The translations under genes were made by a program, and so were the position numbers. The notes under the pieces are model-generated. The model ran no database searches. It worked only from the letters and a program-made list of their open reading frames with translations, and was not told the DNA's origin. From Loxodes magnus (Eukaryota; Ciliophora; Karyorelictea; Loxodida; Loxodidae), in assembly GCA_946699065.1 (NCBI GenBank), contig CAMPDV010000016.1:496001-560000 (forward strand): a DNA stretch of 64,000 nucleotides, in the 5' to 3' direction. Shown here in pieces: positions 1-11,772 of this stretch; the first letter of the stretch is position 1, and each line of letters begins with the position of its first letter.

Positions 1-1228
1 GAAAATTTTATAATGAAGGATCTTATGTTTAGGCCTTGATGACTTATAAAAATAAAGCTCTTTAATTATAGTCGAAAATTGATTAATAAAGTATTTATAT
101 AAGATATTATATGCAGCAATTTGAAATTATTGAATTAAAGAGTTCTTATCTTAAAATTTGATTGGATCACAACTCTACTTTTGTTTTTTGAGCCTTGTCT
201 GAACTTTTTTTCTTTTTAATTTATATTTTCCTACTTACTTTCAATATCTCATAAAATTGAGTTTCATTTCCATTCCAGATTTATTTGTCTCTATATTCAA
301 TGTTTATCTATCTATTGTTATAAAAGTAAATATAGATTTAATCTGCAAAATCAGGGGCTTCTTAATAAAAATCTAATGCTTAAAGAGTGCAAGCAAATTA
401 GGTTTCATCTCCAATGTAAATTTTTAACTTAACGCTCTACTCATGTGTCTAGTTATAAACGCTTAAACTGTAATTTTTTCACTCATCAAACAAATACTTA
501 GTCATTAAATATTAGCCAGATATCTCCTTGCAGTAAGAGTTCTTTTATTTATAAATAGCACATTCTTTCAAATCTTCTATAATTTTAGGATCTTTCTAAT
601 TTATTTTTTTAATAATTTAATGCTGTTACTCATGCTGCAAGGTTCTTAAAGTATTATAAATCTATGAGCAAGTTGTTATTTATCCTATAGATTCGTTTAA
701 TACTTTTTGAACTTTTTTATAAAGAGGAACTAAGTTTGTTGAATAATTCATTCATTCTTTTGATCTTTCGTTCTAACTCTTAAAATAGTTTAATTTTTGA
801 AAAGCAGTATGAGGATGTAATAGCTTATCTTCTTATGGAGGAAGTCAATTAATTTCAAACTTTGAAAACTAATTATTTCCTTTCAAAGTCTGAGGATAGA
901 GACCTTCCATTTAATATAAAGCACTTAATTATGTTCTATTAGCGTGGTTGGCTCATATAATAATCTCGTTTTTATTATATTCAGGACTTAAAAACTATTA
1001 TTCAACAATAAATTTCTACCTTAAAGACTATCCAATTTTATGGTGCTGTAGCTTTCCATTTTCAGTTAATTACATTCACCCAACGGTTCATTTATATGTA
1101 TCGAAATTTCATTGCTAGTTAGGTGATCTAGCTCCATGAATTGAATATTCTATAATTCCTTATAATTTCTGAGCTCTTAATAAAGCAATAGAACATACTA
1201 AACTTATTATCAAAGTGCAGAGATTCAT
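1..1228 (-). CDS. Histidine acid phosphatase-like secreted protein, catalytically degenerate (3' end outside window)
   Basis: Read with TAA/TAG=Gln and TGA=Trp. ATG at 1228 opens a hydrophobic signal peptide (about residues 1-19). The RHGxRxP region of clade-2 histidine phosphatases follows as I30-H31-G32-A33-R34-S35-P36, then W(TGA)-T-V-G-W(TGA)-M-Q-L-T, matching the family's VGWGQLTPLG, then ANRTQLSALYQMEGLYPQ, matching STDxDRTLMSAxxxLAGLYPP. Near residue 280 the HD motif (family YSGHDTT) is YIGDET. The first Arg of RHG and the His of HD are therefore missing, so I infer loss of phosphatase activity. A probable 40-nt intron (199..238, GTAAGT..TTCAG) restores the frame into a C-terminal CDPIKF segment that resembles the family's end. 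The gene runs off the left edge. The family assignment is firm; inactivity is inferred. Confidence 0.85.
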
Positions 1229-1449
1229 TTTGATATTAAGCTATTCTTTGCTAGTAAATTATTAATTTAAAGAACTGTAAAGTAAAAATTAAACCTAATA
1301 TCTTAAATTTGATATTTGGTTCATTTTAATAGTTAACTATTATAGTTCAGCTATACCTAAGACTAGATGTTTAAAAGAAATAGGGAAGAATTATGATGCA
1401 GGTAATAATTAAATTAACTTTAAGCAAAAAATTTTGCAAAATATACAAC

Positions 1450-2241
1450 TCAAATAAAAGAGGATTCTGATGATGCAGTAGAAGGTGAAAAAATAAGCGT
1501 CTCTTTAGAATTCTTGGGTAAGTTTCTATCATATAGAAAGCTCATAAGTTTAATAACATTTTCTGAGCTTGGAGATATCTAAATATTTAATTCTAATTTT
1601 AAAAATTTGCAGGCTAAGTAAAGGCATGCTTAGCTAATAGCTTCTGATGATGCTATTAAGCAAGCACGAGTCTTTCAACTTTCATTTGCAAATTTATTAG
1701 CTATATCAACTAGCTAAGATTTCTCTTCTTCTTTCAATTACTGCTACTAAACATAAGTCTGAATATATCCGTAAGGAAGATCGATATTAAGTTCGAAATT
1801 TATTTCATGCAGCATCCATAGTTCATGTGCCTAAAGAGATTCTTTAAGTCTTTCCATTTATCTTGGATGGATTTTAGAATAATTGGTTATTTTTGTTTTA
1901 GTTGCATATGGATTCAAACTTCTATTACGATCTTGATCGAACTCTCAATAAGCAATTATGAGTATTTCGATTCGGATTGGGCAATATTCAGACTTGCAAG
2001 CTACATATAAAGCAGCTGTAGCTAGCATCAGGCGATTGAAAGCTAGAAATGAATTTTTAAAGGAAGCTAGGTGAATATAGGCCATTGCAACTCCCACAAC
2101 AGGCATTCTAATTTACAGTTTTTCTCCAATTGTCGTTACACATTGGAAGCAATCATTTATACAAGCAAGTTCATACTCAATACTCTATCCACAGAGAATC
2201 GTTTAACTCTATGTTAGCTTGTCGAAATTGATTCTTTTCAT
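1450..2241 (-). CDS. Cyclin (cyclin T/K/L-like, two cyclin boxes)
   Basis: 263 aa, no intron, ATG at 2241, stop TGA 1452..1450. The first box holds AYIHLASFKNSFLAFNRLML, then TAALYVACKSEYCPIRIE, the pattern of transcription-type cyclins (helices alpha1-alpha3, with the AA-Lx-ACK motif). A second box starts with HELWMLHEINFELNIDLPYG and contains SWKTRACLIAS and QACLYLACKFL; the Trp of SWKT is a TGA codon at a usual Trp position. Transcription cyclins bind CDK7/8/9/12-type kinases to phosphorylate RNA polymerase II, but the exact subfamily cannot be told. If the 1452 TGA were read as Trp, the frame would run only to 1321. Start lies 892 nt from the divergent Myb gene. Confidence 0.85.
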
Positions 2242-3133
2242 TTTTGTATATAATACAATATATTTTGATAATTAATGAAATTTTACAATTAATTATGACA
2301 TTGTCAACACTTCACTTCTATTTACATACATTCAACTATTTCCATCTTAAACAGAATAAAATATGAAATCTTCTTACACAATCAAAAATATTTGCCTCTA
2401 TAAAATTCCATTTATTACACTCTACAGAAATAAATAGATCTTATCACTATTTTTCCTTTTCCTTTTTGAAAGTAATTTTTATCAATCATTTGTTCGCTAC
2501 TTATAAGATATAACTTATGCTAATTCAGAATAGTTTTAACTATTTATTTTAAAAAAGCCTGGGATATATAAAAGGAATCAAGGAATAAATCTACATCAGT
2601 CTGTAATATAATAACGATTTATATTAATTACATCAACTCTTCATAATTAAAGCATCGATAATCATACTTATTATCTTTTTCCATCTTTTTTACTTTGCTT
2701 ATCCCATTTGTTTCTTAATTCATACTTTTAAGCAAATCTTATCATAATAATATACAGGAATCTTTTATCTCTTTACTATAATTATAGGATTAGAAAAAGA
2801 GGCTTAATGAATTAATAGTAGCTTTGCAAGTAAAATTAAATAAAAGGTGATAAAGTCAGCAAAGAGGACATTTGGTATTTAAATGCTTAAGAAATAATTA
2901 CTTTAATCAAAATTTACATAATATAAAAAGTAAATTCTAGCAAAGGTATATGTAAGAGCGTTAATTAATAGTTTAGCAAGTCATAAGTAAAAAATTAAAG
3001 GAGTTTATATGTTTATATGATAGTTATTTTGGATTGAAATTTCATTTAATTTCATCAAATTTTTTGCTTTAAATATTAACTGAAATTATTCACAGATTAC
3101 TGAAAGAAAAACAGACTTAGTTTAAATTGAGGA
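2242..3133. other. Intergenic, AT-rich, with unresolved open frames
   Basis: Between the divergent cyclin and Myb genes. Plus-strand frames stay open here: one from ATG 2363 in the Myb frame contains KGDKVSKEDIWYLNAQEI near 2845, and another encodes hydrophobic sequence near 2650-2800. They could be an upstream Myb exon or a small membrane gene, but I cannot find a consistent exon structure. Confidence 0.3.
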
Positions 3134-4195
3134 ATGTTCTTGATTGCATATAAAATGAAATAGAATGATTTAGATTATGAAGCCAAAGAATGGACTTATT
3201 AGGAAGATATGTTTTTGTCTTAGTATGCTTCAACTTGTGAAGAAATTAAGTGACATAAGATTACAAAAAAAATCAACAAACATTTTCACAATAAACAAGA
3301 AGTCAGGAAATCAAGTCACGTAAAGCGTAGGTTGGAAAAAGTAATGAATCCTCTTTAATAAAAAAAATGATCAAGAAACGAAGCTGTAAAATTCTGCTAA
3401 TTATCTTCGTAGTATGTACATTCCAGCAGACGATTCTGAAACAGATTAAAAAAAGAATTTAGTGGATATACATATAAAATGCTAATGCATAAATTGAAAC
3501 AACTAGAAGTGTTAAAGTAGGCTTAATTCATTTTTGAGCATAAAAATCGGGAGATAAAAAGCCAAATGGCTTCCTAAACTCCTTTGGACGTTCTTTGCAA
3601 GAGATTAGAGTGTTACGAATAACCTTTATGCTTTTTAAATTGTAACTTCCATTTTGATTAGTTTTCTATTTAACAATCAAAAGGATTAAAAATATTTTCT
3701 CTTAGTATATTTAATCACGTTTCATTTAGTTTAATTGTTTGTTAACAATTAATTCTTATCAAATACAAATATTACAATCTTTTCCTTTTAAATACTCCTT
3801 TGCAAATTTCTTCTTCCATCTAATTTTATCTTTTATAATATTTACTTTTTTATTTTTAAATCTATTTAGAACTACTTATTCATGAAATAGGCTATATAGA
3901 TTAATTTTAATTATCTTAGTATGAAATTTATTAATAAATTAGCTTTTTAGTTTATGATGTTTATTAAAACTTTTTTAGGCTTCTTTTCTAGCCAAATTGT
4001 AATAAAGTATTAAAAGTTTGTCTTTAATGTAAAAACCCTTATTTGCATGCATCAATACTAAGTTTAAAGAAATAAAAATAATTTAAGCCTCCGTAAAAGT
4101 GTATAAGCTAAATACAGGTTAATATAAATTGGTTTAATGATAGCAAATAGAATCTTCTTGCTAACTAAAATACTGGGTTTGCCAATTAATCTTGA
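3134..4195 (+). CDS. Myb/SANT-domain DNA-binding protein, R2R3-like
   Basis: The start is ATG 3134, 3 nt after an in-frame TGA; ATG 3155 is an alternative. Residues 19-115 form two Myb repeats: EWTYQED..IKWHKITKKI..VKRRLEKVMNP, then KKWSRNEA..RRFWNRLKKEF. The hallmark tryptophans fall at 20 (TGG), 40 (TGA), 79 (TGA) and 102 (TGA), so three of the four seen Trps use TGA. The third Trp of repeat 1 is replaced by Leu. Such proteins bind DNA in the nucleus. Coding-like composition fades after about 3690, but the first in-frame TGA is at 4193-4195, so the true 3' end is uncertain. A 15-nt GT..AG stretch near 3415 could be an in-frame intron. Confidence 0.75.
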
Positions 4196-5736
4196 GGTAA
4201 TATATTAGGTATCTACATTACTAGTTAATTTTAATATTATTATTTTTCTCTTTTATTCTTTAGTTTCATTAATATTTTTTAACAAAATTAGTAGAATATT
4301 TTAAAAGGCCAGAATATATCTAAAACATAAACATTTTTAAATGTTTATTATATTTAAAATAATAGTACAAGCATAGAAGTACCATATATTAATAATTTCC
4401 AATATTAAAACTATTTAACTTTCAATTAAATAATCTCTACACTCCCAACTTTCTAAATATTTTCCATTTTATTTGTTAATATGAAATAGTAACATAATAG
4501 ATATATTTTAAATTAAAAAATAAAGCTTTAATTATAAAGAATATACTCGTAAAATATTTCCGATATTAAATAATTTAGCTAGTAGACTGTTGGTATAATT
4601 ATTAAATCTTACAACTTCATATCAATTAAAGTCAAAATGCTTTGCTAAATTCATTTTGTTCTTTATTAAATTCTAAATTAATAAGATATTTCTCTTAGGT
4701 TAGATAAACCTGCTTTTAATTTTATCTGCTATTTCAAAAGAATAAGCTTAAATTTTAAGTTTTTGTATTTAAATTCTTAATTGTTATATTATGAAAAATA
4801 AAAGAAATGCTTAATCAAATATAATTTTTATAAATGTATATAGTAATTATATTCAAAGGGAATAAATCATAACTCATATAGTTATCATAAGTTCAATTTA
4901 GTAAAATTTATTTGGACATTTTATACTAGAATTAATGCTTCATATAAAGTAAAATCTAAAAGAAGTAGTTATTTTTATTAGTATCTTAGATATATAAATA
5001 CTAGCCTTTAATTTTTATAAATAAAAGATATATAATCAACTGCAATTACCTTTAAATTTGTAAAATTATTTAAAATAAAGTAGAAAGCTATAGAGTAAGT
5101 GAAAGGTATAATGAAACTTATTTTAAACATTTTCTTACTCATTTTGCTTTTTTAAATAAATTATTTTAATGCAAATTAATTTCCTTTTTTGGATCTTATT
5201 AATATGAAATTTAAACAAGGCACAAAATATTCTACAATTAAAATTCTAAATTTTTATTAATTCCAAATAATGTAAACTTTCATAAGAACTAAATTTTTAT
5301 TTCAAATTAATCTTTCTTAATCGTATGAAAATAAAGCAACGGAATAAAACGATTAAAAAATTACCTTTTTTGATATAAAACAAAGAAGATATCTTTTGAT
5401 ATTCTGATTACTCATAAAACAGCTGATTGAAAGCTTATAATTATCATTATAGCTGATCTATTTAATTACATACTTTAATATTGTTAATTGGGTGCTAAAT
5501 TTATGTTTCAAGCAGCAATTTAAACTAATGAATTTAATTAATACTCGTAAAAAATTGGTATAAGAACTTGTAATTAAATTAAAGGTACTTAATTATTTTT
5601 ATAAAAATGTTGCAAATTTTTTAATTTATTTTTGTTCTATATTCTTAACTTAGAAATTTTAAATAATTGACTTTGATCAAAAATTTTAATAAAAATAGTT
5701 TTAACTTAGCATGAAAAGTAAGCAATATAAGTTTTA
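4196..5736. other. AT-rich intergenic region
   Basis: Very AT-rich with no coding-like codon pattern on either strand. One short open frame (5111..5407) with a hydrophobic N-terminus was considered and rejected. Confidence 0.5.
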
Positions 5737-8700
5737 TCAAACTTCATCTGAGAGAAAGATTTTTTTGTCCTTGGTCACAGATTTTTACTAGATCTTCTCA
5801 ACTTTTGCACTTTCTAAATTATCCTCTTATGTTTTGAAACCTCTAATACTACTAAAATTTTTGAAGACTTGCTGTTGTCTTGTCTTTCACTCTTGATTTT
5901 TCACTTCAGTGAAAAGTTCGCTTGATATTTCCTTACATAAATTAATAAACTTTTTTTCTTTTTTTGTTAGTGTTTTAAAATAATGTAAGTCATAACTCCT
6001 AATATTATCTTAATTAATCTAAACAAAATAAAATAACTTACATCAATAAATTAAGTTATTATTTATTTTCTTTTCTTACTAACTTTACCAATTGCTAAAT
6101 CAGTTATGAGTATTTCGATTTAATTGAATCCTAATACATTTTATCTCAGATCAACCATTTCCTTTTTAATTTGCTCATTTAAGTAAATGCCGAATTGTTT
6201 TTGAACCTTTTTGCTTTTCCCTTATTTTAAATTTTTAAGAAAATTATCTTCTTTAAGTGATTTTTTTGCTGGTTATGCAAGATTATCGTCCTCCTACTCA
6301 AAAAATTAATCGTTGCTATAGTAATCAACCACACTCATCTATGTTTTACGTAGATTTTTTTAAAGGATTTCAACTTAATTCTTGTAATACACTGATTTAT
6401 TAATCTATTCTTAAAAATTAAATCTAGAGATGTTTCTCTATGTTCTTGAATCTAAGCTTTCGTTAAGAGGTTTTCTTTCGTTAAATGGAGATACTGCCAA
6501 TTCATTATTGTGTGTAATTGGTTATAATTCATTAAAATTTTTAGGGGAAAAAGCTATTAAGTTTTGAAGTGTTGCTTAAATTTCGATAGTTTTTTTTTAG
6601 TTGTTTTAAATTTACTAATTCTAGCTTTAAATTTTATCTTCAGTTATTTCCTATATTTTAGATAAGCAGTTTTCCATTGTCATTTAGGCAGAAATTTACT
6701 ATTATAAAACTCCATGCTACTTTAAGAATTCGAAATACTGTACTACATTGAATAGATAGTTCTATATGGATTCACATATCGCAGATTTCTTTTAATTGTA
6801 GATTTGGTATTGAGTTAGAAAATAGTGGACAGAAGTTATGCATTCACTGTCTATAGAATTATTTTCGAAAGCATAAGTTATATTCTTTAATACATGTTAA
6901 ATCTCAGCTAAATGCTGGAAGTTAAATATTATTTCATCCATTTTGAAATTTGTTTTATTGAAAACAAAGCTTGTTAGTAATCCTGGACATCTAGCTTTAC
7001 TTACCAGTTGGATAAATGCAAATGAAAGATTCTTGTATTTTAAGAATTCTGTTTTGTCTTAAAATTCATTTTCGTTAGTTTTGTTACATTGTTCTCTAAA
7101 TTTTATAAGATTTTTACTAGATAACTTCTTCAGAGCTTTAAAAATTTTAACTTTAAGCTTTTAATTTTCTTCTGAAGCCTTTACAAGCTTCTCATTTTTG
7201 TTTTTTGTATTCTTAAAAATAGGAAATAACTCTTTTCCTAGCGACCTTATGTTCTTTAAATTTAATGGGATTAATTAATTATTATTGAGTTTAAAGTTTT
7301 ATTTAAAAACATCTTCATCTGTATTTAGATCTAAGCTTTCAGTTTAATCAGTATCTATTTTCAACATTTAAGGATTATTTAAAATTTTAAAGGATTTTTC
7401 AGAAAAATTATTTTTCAAAATTTTTTTAATCTTATTCTATTTCTCATAAGTATTGCTAGTGACTTTCTATCCCTCTTGATTATAGTTTTTTTTTTCTTCA
7501 TATCTTCATTTTTTTTAATTATTTTAGTGAGATATCTCTGACTTAGATTTTTTATTTTAATTTTTGACTATAAAAGGTTTAATTTCTTAAACTTATTAAG
7601 TATCTATGAGTTTTTTACTTTATAATTCACGATTGGATTTACTTCTTTTCATTTGGAAAGTCTTAATAAGCTTTTAATTTCCATTCTTATCTTTTTCAAC
7701 TTATTAATTTTATTTAATTTTAGGTTTATGTACTATTTTCTTTTTGTTTTAATAACTAAATTTAGGTGTTAAAGGTTCATTTTCAACATTTAGAATCTCT
7801 GATTTTGGTTTGTTTCTTAAATTTTCATTTTCGAGGATTTAATCTAACGAAGTTAAACTTCTTTTTTTCTTAAATTTCTAGACAATTTAATTTTAATTCA
7901 ATTCTTATTATTTACAATCAGACAGTTATGAGGAAATTTCATTATTTTATTGATTTTCTAATTTTGATTCCAAACTTAAAGGTATTTAATTTTAGTAATT
8001 TTATGTTTTGATTTATAAATCTTCTTATGCTATTTAAAGTTTATCAGGCTACTTTTTTTATTACTATTTTTTTTGCTATCGATTTAGATTAAAGTCACCT
8101 TTTTAATCTTTTTACTTATTTTATTAATTTTTTAAGGAAAACTTTTCTTAGATATCATCATATTATTCTTTAATTTTTGATCATATATTTTCAACTTAAT
8201 CTTCTTCATTTTATAACTATGCTTTTTTATTTTAGCTTTAAATATAATCCTTTGGTGTTAAGGCTTAACAATGATTTTTATTTGTTTTCTGCTATTTAGA
8301 TTAAGCTTATAAAGCTAAATTTTATTTACGTTTTTAGTTTTAAGAAGTATTAAACTCTTTCATTTAGTCTTGATTTTGCTACTTTTCTTCTATCATGATT
8401 TATTCTTTTTTAATATCTTTGGATTTATTCTTAGAAATGATTGAACTAGTCTTGCTAGGCTTCTTCTTTATTTAATTTTTGCTAGAAAAATAGTTATCTA
8501 ACATCTTTTACTTATTGGATTTATTGATATTCTAATTTCTCAATTATTCCTATTAATGAGATTAAGAATTAATGATTTTCTAATTTTATTCGTTATCTTC
8601 TTTTAATCGCTTCTAAGCTTATTATTTGGTTTTATTCTAAGCTTCCTTCCAACTATTTGAGTCTTTTTATTTAAACTGCTCCTTTTTCTTAATAATTTCG

Positions 8701-9104
8701 TTCTCAAAATCTTTTAAATCTTACTTCTTTAATTCCTTCACTTTAAGTAAATTCTAATATTCCTTTTCTATTTAGCCATTATTCTATTAACTACTTAGTT
8801 AATTTTGTTCTTCTTATTTTTAGTTTTAAACCAAATAAATAATATCTTCAAATTACTTTGCCTATAATTCTTTAATTATCTAATTGTCTTACGTTCCTCC
8901 ATAAACTTAACTAAGCATTTTCTGTCTGATCTATTCCATTTTTTCACTCAGAGAGTTAATTTTTTCATCTTGGGCTTTATAAAATTCTGAAGCTCCTATT
9001 TTATGATTTTCATTTTCCATTTTACTTATCTCAGGAACATTCTAATCTATCTTCTTTGCTGGAAAATCCGAGTGAGGCTAGGGAGAAGATAATATGGTTT
9101 CCAT
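5737..9104 (-). CDS. Long charged coiled-coil protein, function unknown
   Basis: complement(join(5737..6018,6042..9104)), 1114 aa. ATG at 9104 begins METILSSPQPHSDF. Residues about 40-600 are rich in Lys, Glu and Gln (SLSEKMEQIRQKM, EKEYQNLLKVKELKKQ, many Gln from TAA/TAG) and read as low-complexity coiled coil. The later part is more mixed, with a segment near residue 730 (KARCPGLLTSFVFNKTNFK) that may fold. A clean 23-nt intron (6019..6041, GTAAGT..TTTAG) is needed to join the frames. The C-terminus ends KKIFLSDEV then TGA (5739..5737). I recognise no catalytic domain; a cytoskeletal or basal-body scaffold role is only a guess from composition. Confidence 0.85.
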
Positions 9105-11155
9105 ATTTGAAAACTTAAAGAAAATATTGTTCAAAAATATATAAAAAGCTATTAAGCTCTATTATTTACAGCTTATTTCTAATTATTATCTTCTAAATAG
9201 AGCTCTCTAGCTAACTATTTATATAGCTTCTATCTTTCCTCTAAAGCAAATTACAACTTAGAACTTAGAATTAATGAATATTTTATTGTTGCTCTTCTAG
9301 TATTTGGCAGTTGTATTTTTATATCTATTAAATTAAGCTTGCTAAAGAGAAAAGTGAGATATAGATAATATGCTTTAATACAACTAAAGAAGATATTAAT
9401 AAAGTCAAGCTTAACTTTTTACTAGATTTGCAATTTTAAATTTAGCGTAAAATATTTTTATTTTCTTTTACCTATTATGTTGTAAAAGGATGATGATTTA
9501 ATAATTTTTTGAAATTAATGAAAGCTATAAATGATAAAAGTAAAAGAAATAAATAATATAAAAAGATGCATTTTCTTTAGAAAATCAGATTATTAAGCTA
9601 TTAATATAAATTAAACTTTTAAATAGATTTTAAAACTAAATATAATGAGAAAACTTAGTATGGTAAATGTCTATTGAAAATATATATGCAAATGCTTAAT
9701 ATTGACTCTCCTTCTATAAAATAATGAAAATTATTTAATATTTTCGAATATTTTATGACTATCTTATGGGTTAATTCTATCTTGAAAAGGTTCTTATAAA
9801 TTTAAAAAATATTTAGTAATATAAAATTTAATCTTAGGCAGATAAAAATAATTTATCTAACTATTAGTGATATTTTGTTTAAATCTGAAATGCTCTTAAT
9901 ATTATTTAAATATAGGTACTTTGATTTAAATTACTTATTTTCTGCTTGTTTTTTAAAGAAGGATTAAAAAATAGTTTTAATTTATGCATATTTTATTAAT
10001 GAATTTTTTGTATTAAAAAGGAAATAACATAAGAATCAAATATTTATTTTGAAATTATTTGCTTATTTCTAGAAATTTAAGGGCAACAATAAGAAGCTCT
10101 TTATAAAAATTATTAGAGTTTAATAAAGTTAATCTAATTAAAAAATTGCATCAACAAATATTTCTAGAAAAACTAGCTAGAGTCAACTGGAGTATTCTAT
10201 GGGTAATTTTATAGATTTTATACCGAATGTAAAAAAGCACTAAATTATTTTTATTTTAAATGTAAAAATATTAACATCATTTTATATTTTTTAGCTACAG
10301 ATTTTCATTTTTAATTTGAGAAAATCTTTACTTTTTTAAAATAGGCATTTGTATAGTATTTTTTAAAAAGTATGAAGATATAATCAAAAGAGTTGGCTTT
10401 AAATTAATAGAAGCTTTACTTACAAATATAAAAAGATTTACACATGGAATCATTTAATCCTCAATAAGAGTAATTATTTTTATTGCAAGTAAAATAATTT
10501 AATTGCTATGATATTTATAACTCTAGCCTTATAACTATATAAGCTCTGTCATAGCCATATTATTATTAAATTATGCTATATTTATTTGCTTATTTAAAAT
10601 ATGCATGCATTCCCTGTAAATAAGTATGTAATTAAAGGTTAATTATTAAATACAATTTCTTTATAAGATTAGTCTATTATTATTGATTTTATCTTTTTAA
10701 TAATTGGCAGCATTGGTATGGAATATAAAATAGATGTATTAGAGTTATATAATAATTTATAGTAAACTTAATGTAATATAAAAATGATGAACTGAAGCTT
10801 TAAGCAAATTGATTAATTTGTAAAAGAAAAGATAGTAATATGCCTAAAATAATAGATAACTTTGGATTTTTCTATAAATTGAAGAATACCTTCCATGTAT
10901 AGATAATTCATATATTCTAAAATAGCAAAACTTGTATTTAAAATTAAAATTAGGATTTATCTTTACCAAAACTAGAGATGTATATGGAAAAAAAGATTGA
11001 ATTTTAATGTTTAATAGAGAAATATCTGTTTGAAAAAGTAAAAAGAGTATTTAGTTTCCTTTTGCAATTATACTTCTAGATTGATTAAATTTAAACTTAT
11101 TAAGATTGTAAAATACTCATTTTTTATTTTATTTAAAATTGAAATAACTTTGAAA
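9105..11155. other. AT-rich intergenic desert
   Basis: About 2 kb of very AT-rich sequence with many homopolymer and TAAT runs. I see no coding pattern, RNA gene or repeat family. Confidence 0.5.
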
Positions 11156-11359
11156 ATGAAAGGAACTGGAGACAAGCAATAAAGTCAGAAAAAACCAGGT
11201 TTGTTAGAAAGCTGGGCTTAAGTACAGAGCGATAGAAAATACCAATAATATAGAAGGGAAACAAAAAAACAGATGTTTTGGGTGCTTCTATCTATTCTTA
11301 TTTTATTTTATTCCTACGCAATTTTGAAGAAGTATTTTTAGACCCCAGAAAGTAAATGA
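11156..11359 (+). CDS. Small single-pass membrane protein, unknown
   Basis: 67 aa from ATG 11156 to TGA 11357-11359. The N-terminal 40 residues are polar and basic (MKGTGDKQQSQKKPGLLESW, then DRKYQQYRRETKKQ). Residues 41-57 (FWVLLSILILFYSYAIL) form one membrane helix, followed by a short KKYFQTPESK tail. The shape, with a basic N-terminus, a late helix and a short tail, resembles small tail-anchored or inner-membrane subunits, but no family is recognised. Its base composition stands out sharply from the AT-rich flanks, which supports a real gene. Confidence 0.65.
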
Positions 11360-11772
11360 TTATGAACCATTATTAAATAAACATTTTACAAATATTTATT
11401 TCTATTTAAATTTTCTTAATATAATATCCTTTAAAATTCTAGTCAATTATAATTCCACAAATTAGTTTCTTTCTATTAATTTAAGATAATTTTATATAGC
11501 CTTTAAGTTAGCAATTACAACATTAAGCTTAAAACCCTTTCCCTTATCTTTTTATGAAAGCTATTGAAATTTAATTAAACATAATAAAAGATCTTATTCT
11601 AAATATTTAATTATTGTGTTTATGCGTAGTAAGTTAAGAAAGAAGTTTGGTGCTTTTCTAAAAGCTGATTAATTCTCCAATGCAAGTTAAATAAAACTTT
11701 ATAAAGTTTTTTAAAATTTCCAATAAGCATCAAACTATATAGGATTATAATATTTAATTATTTGTTTTATTT
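11360..11772. other. AT-rich intergenic region
   Basis: Convergent gap between the small membrane protein (+) and the PUB-CAP gene (-); no feature seen. Confidence 0.5.

Noticed and set aside
1367-2072. Plus-strand reading with three successive plausible frames (MFKRNREE.. onward), and plus-strand frame open from 1 to 1380
   Set aside because: Both are antisense shadows: the minus strand gives a single clean cyclin frame and a clean acid-phosphatase frame with family motifs.
3642-3661. 20-nt GT..AG stretch as a Myb-gene intron that would bring a nearby stop
   Set aside because: Removing it gives no better coding frame and no TGA before about 3890.
5111-5407. 98-codon open frame with a hydrophobic, signal-peptide-like start (MKLILNIFLLILLF)
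   Set aside because: In such AT-rich DNA a frame of this length without TGA is expected by chance, and the codon pattern after the first 20 residues is poor.
1952-6125. Shared 17-mer (TTATGAGTATTTCGATT) near 1953 and 6105
   Set aside because: Both encode Ile-Glu-Ile-Leu-Ile on the minus strand of unrelated genes with nothing similar around them; coincidence of codon choice, not a mobile repeat.
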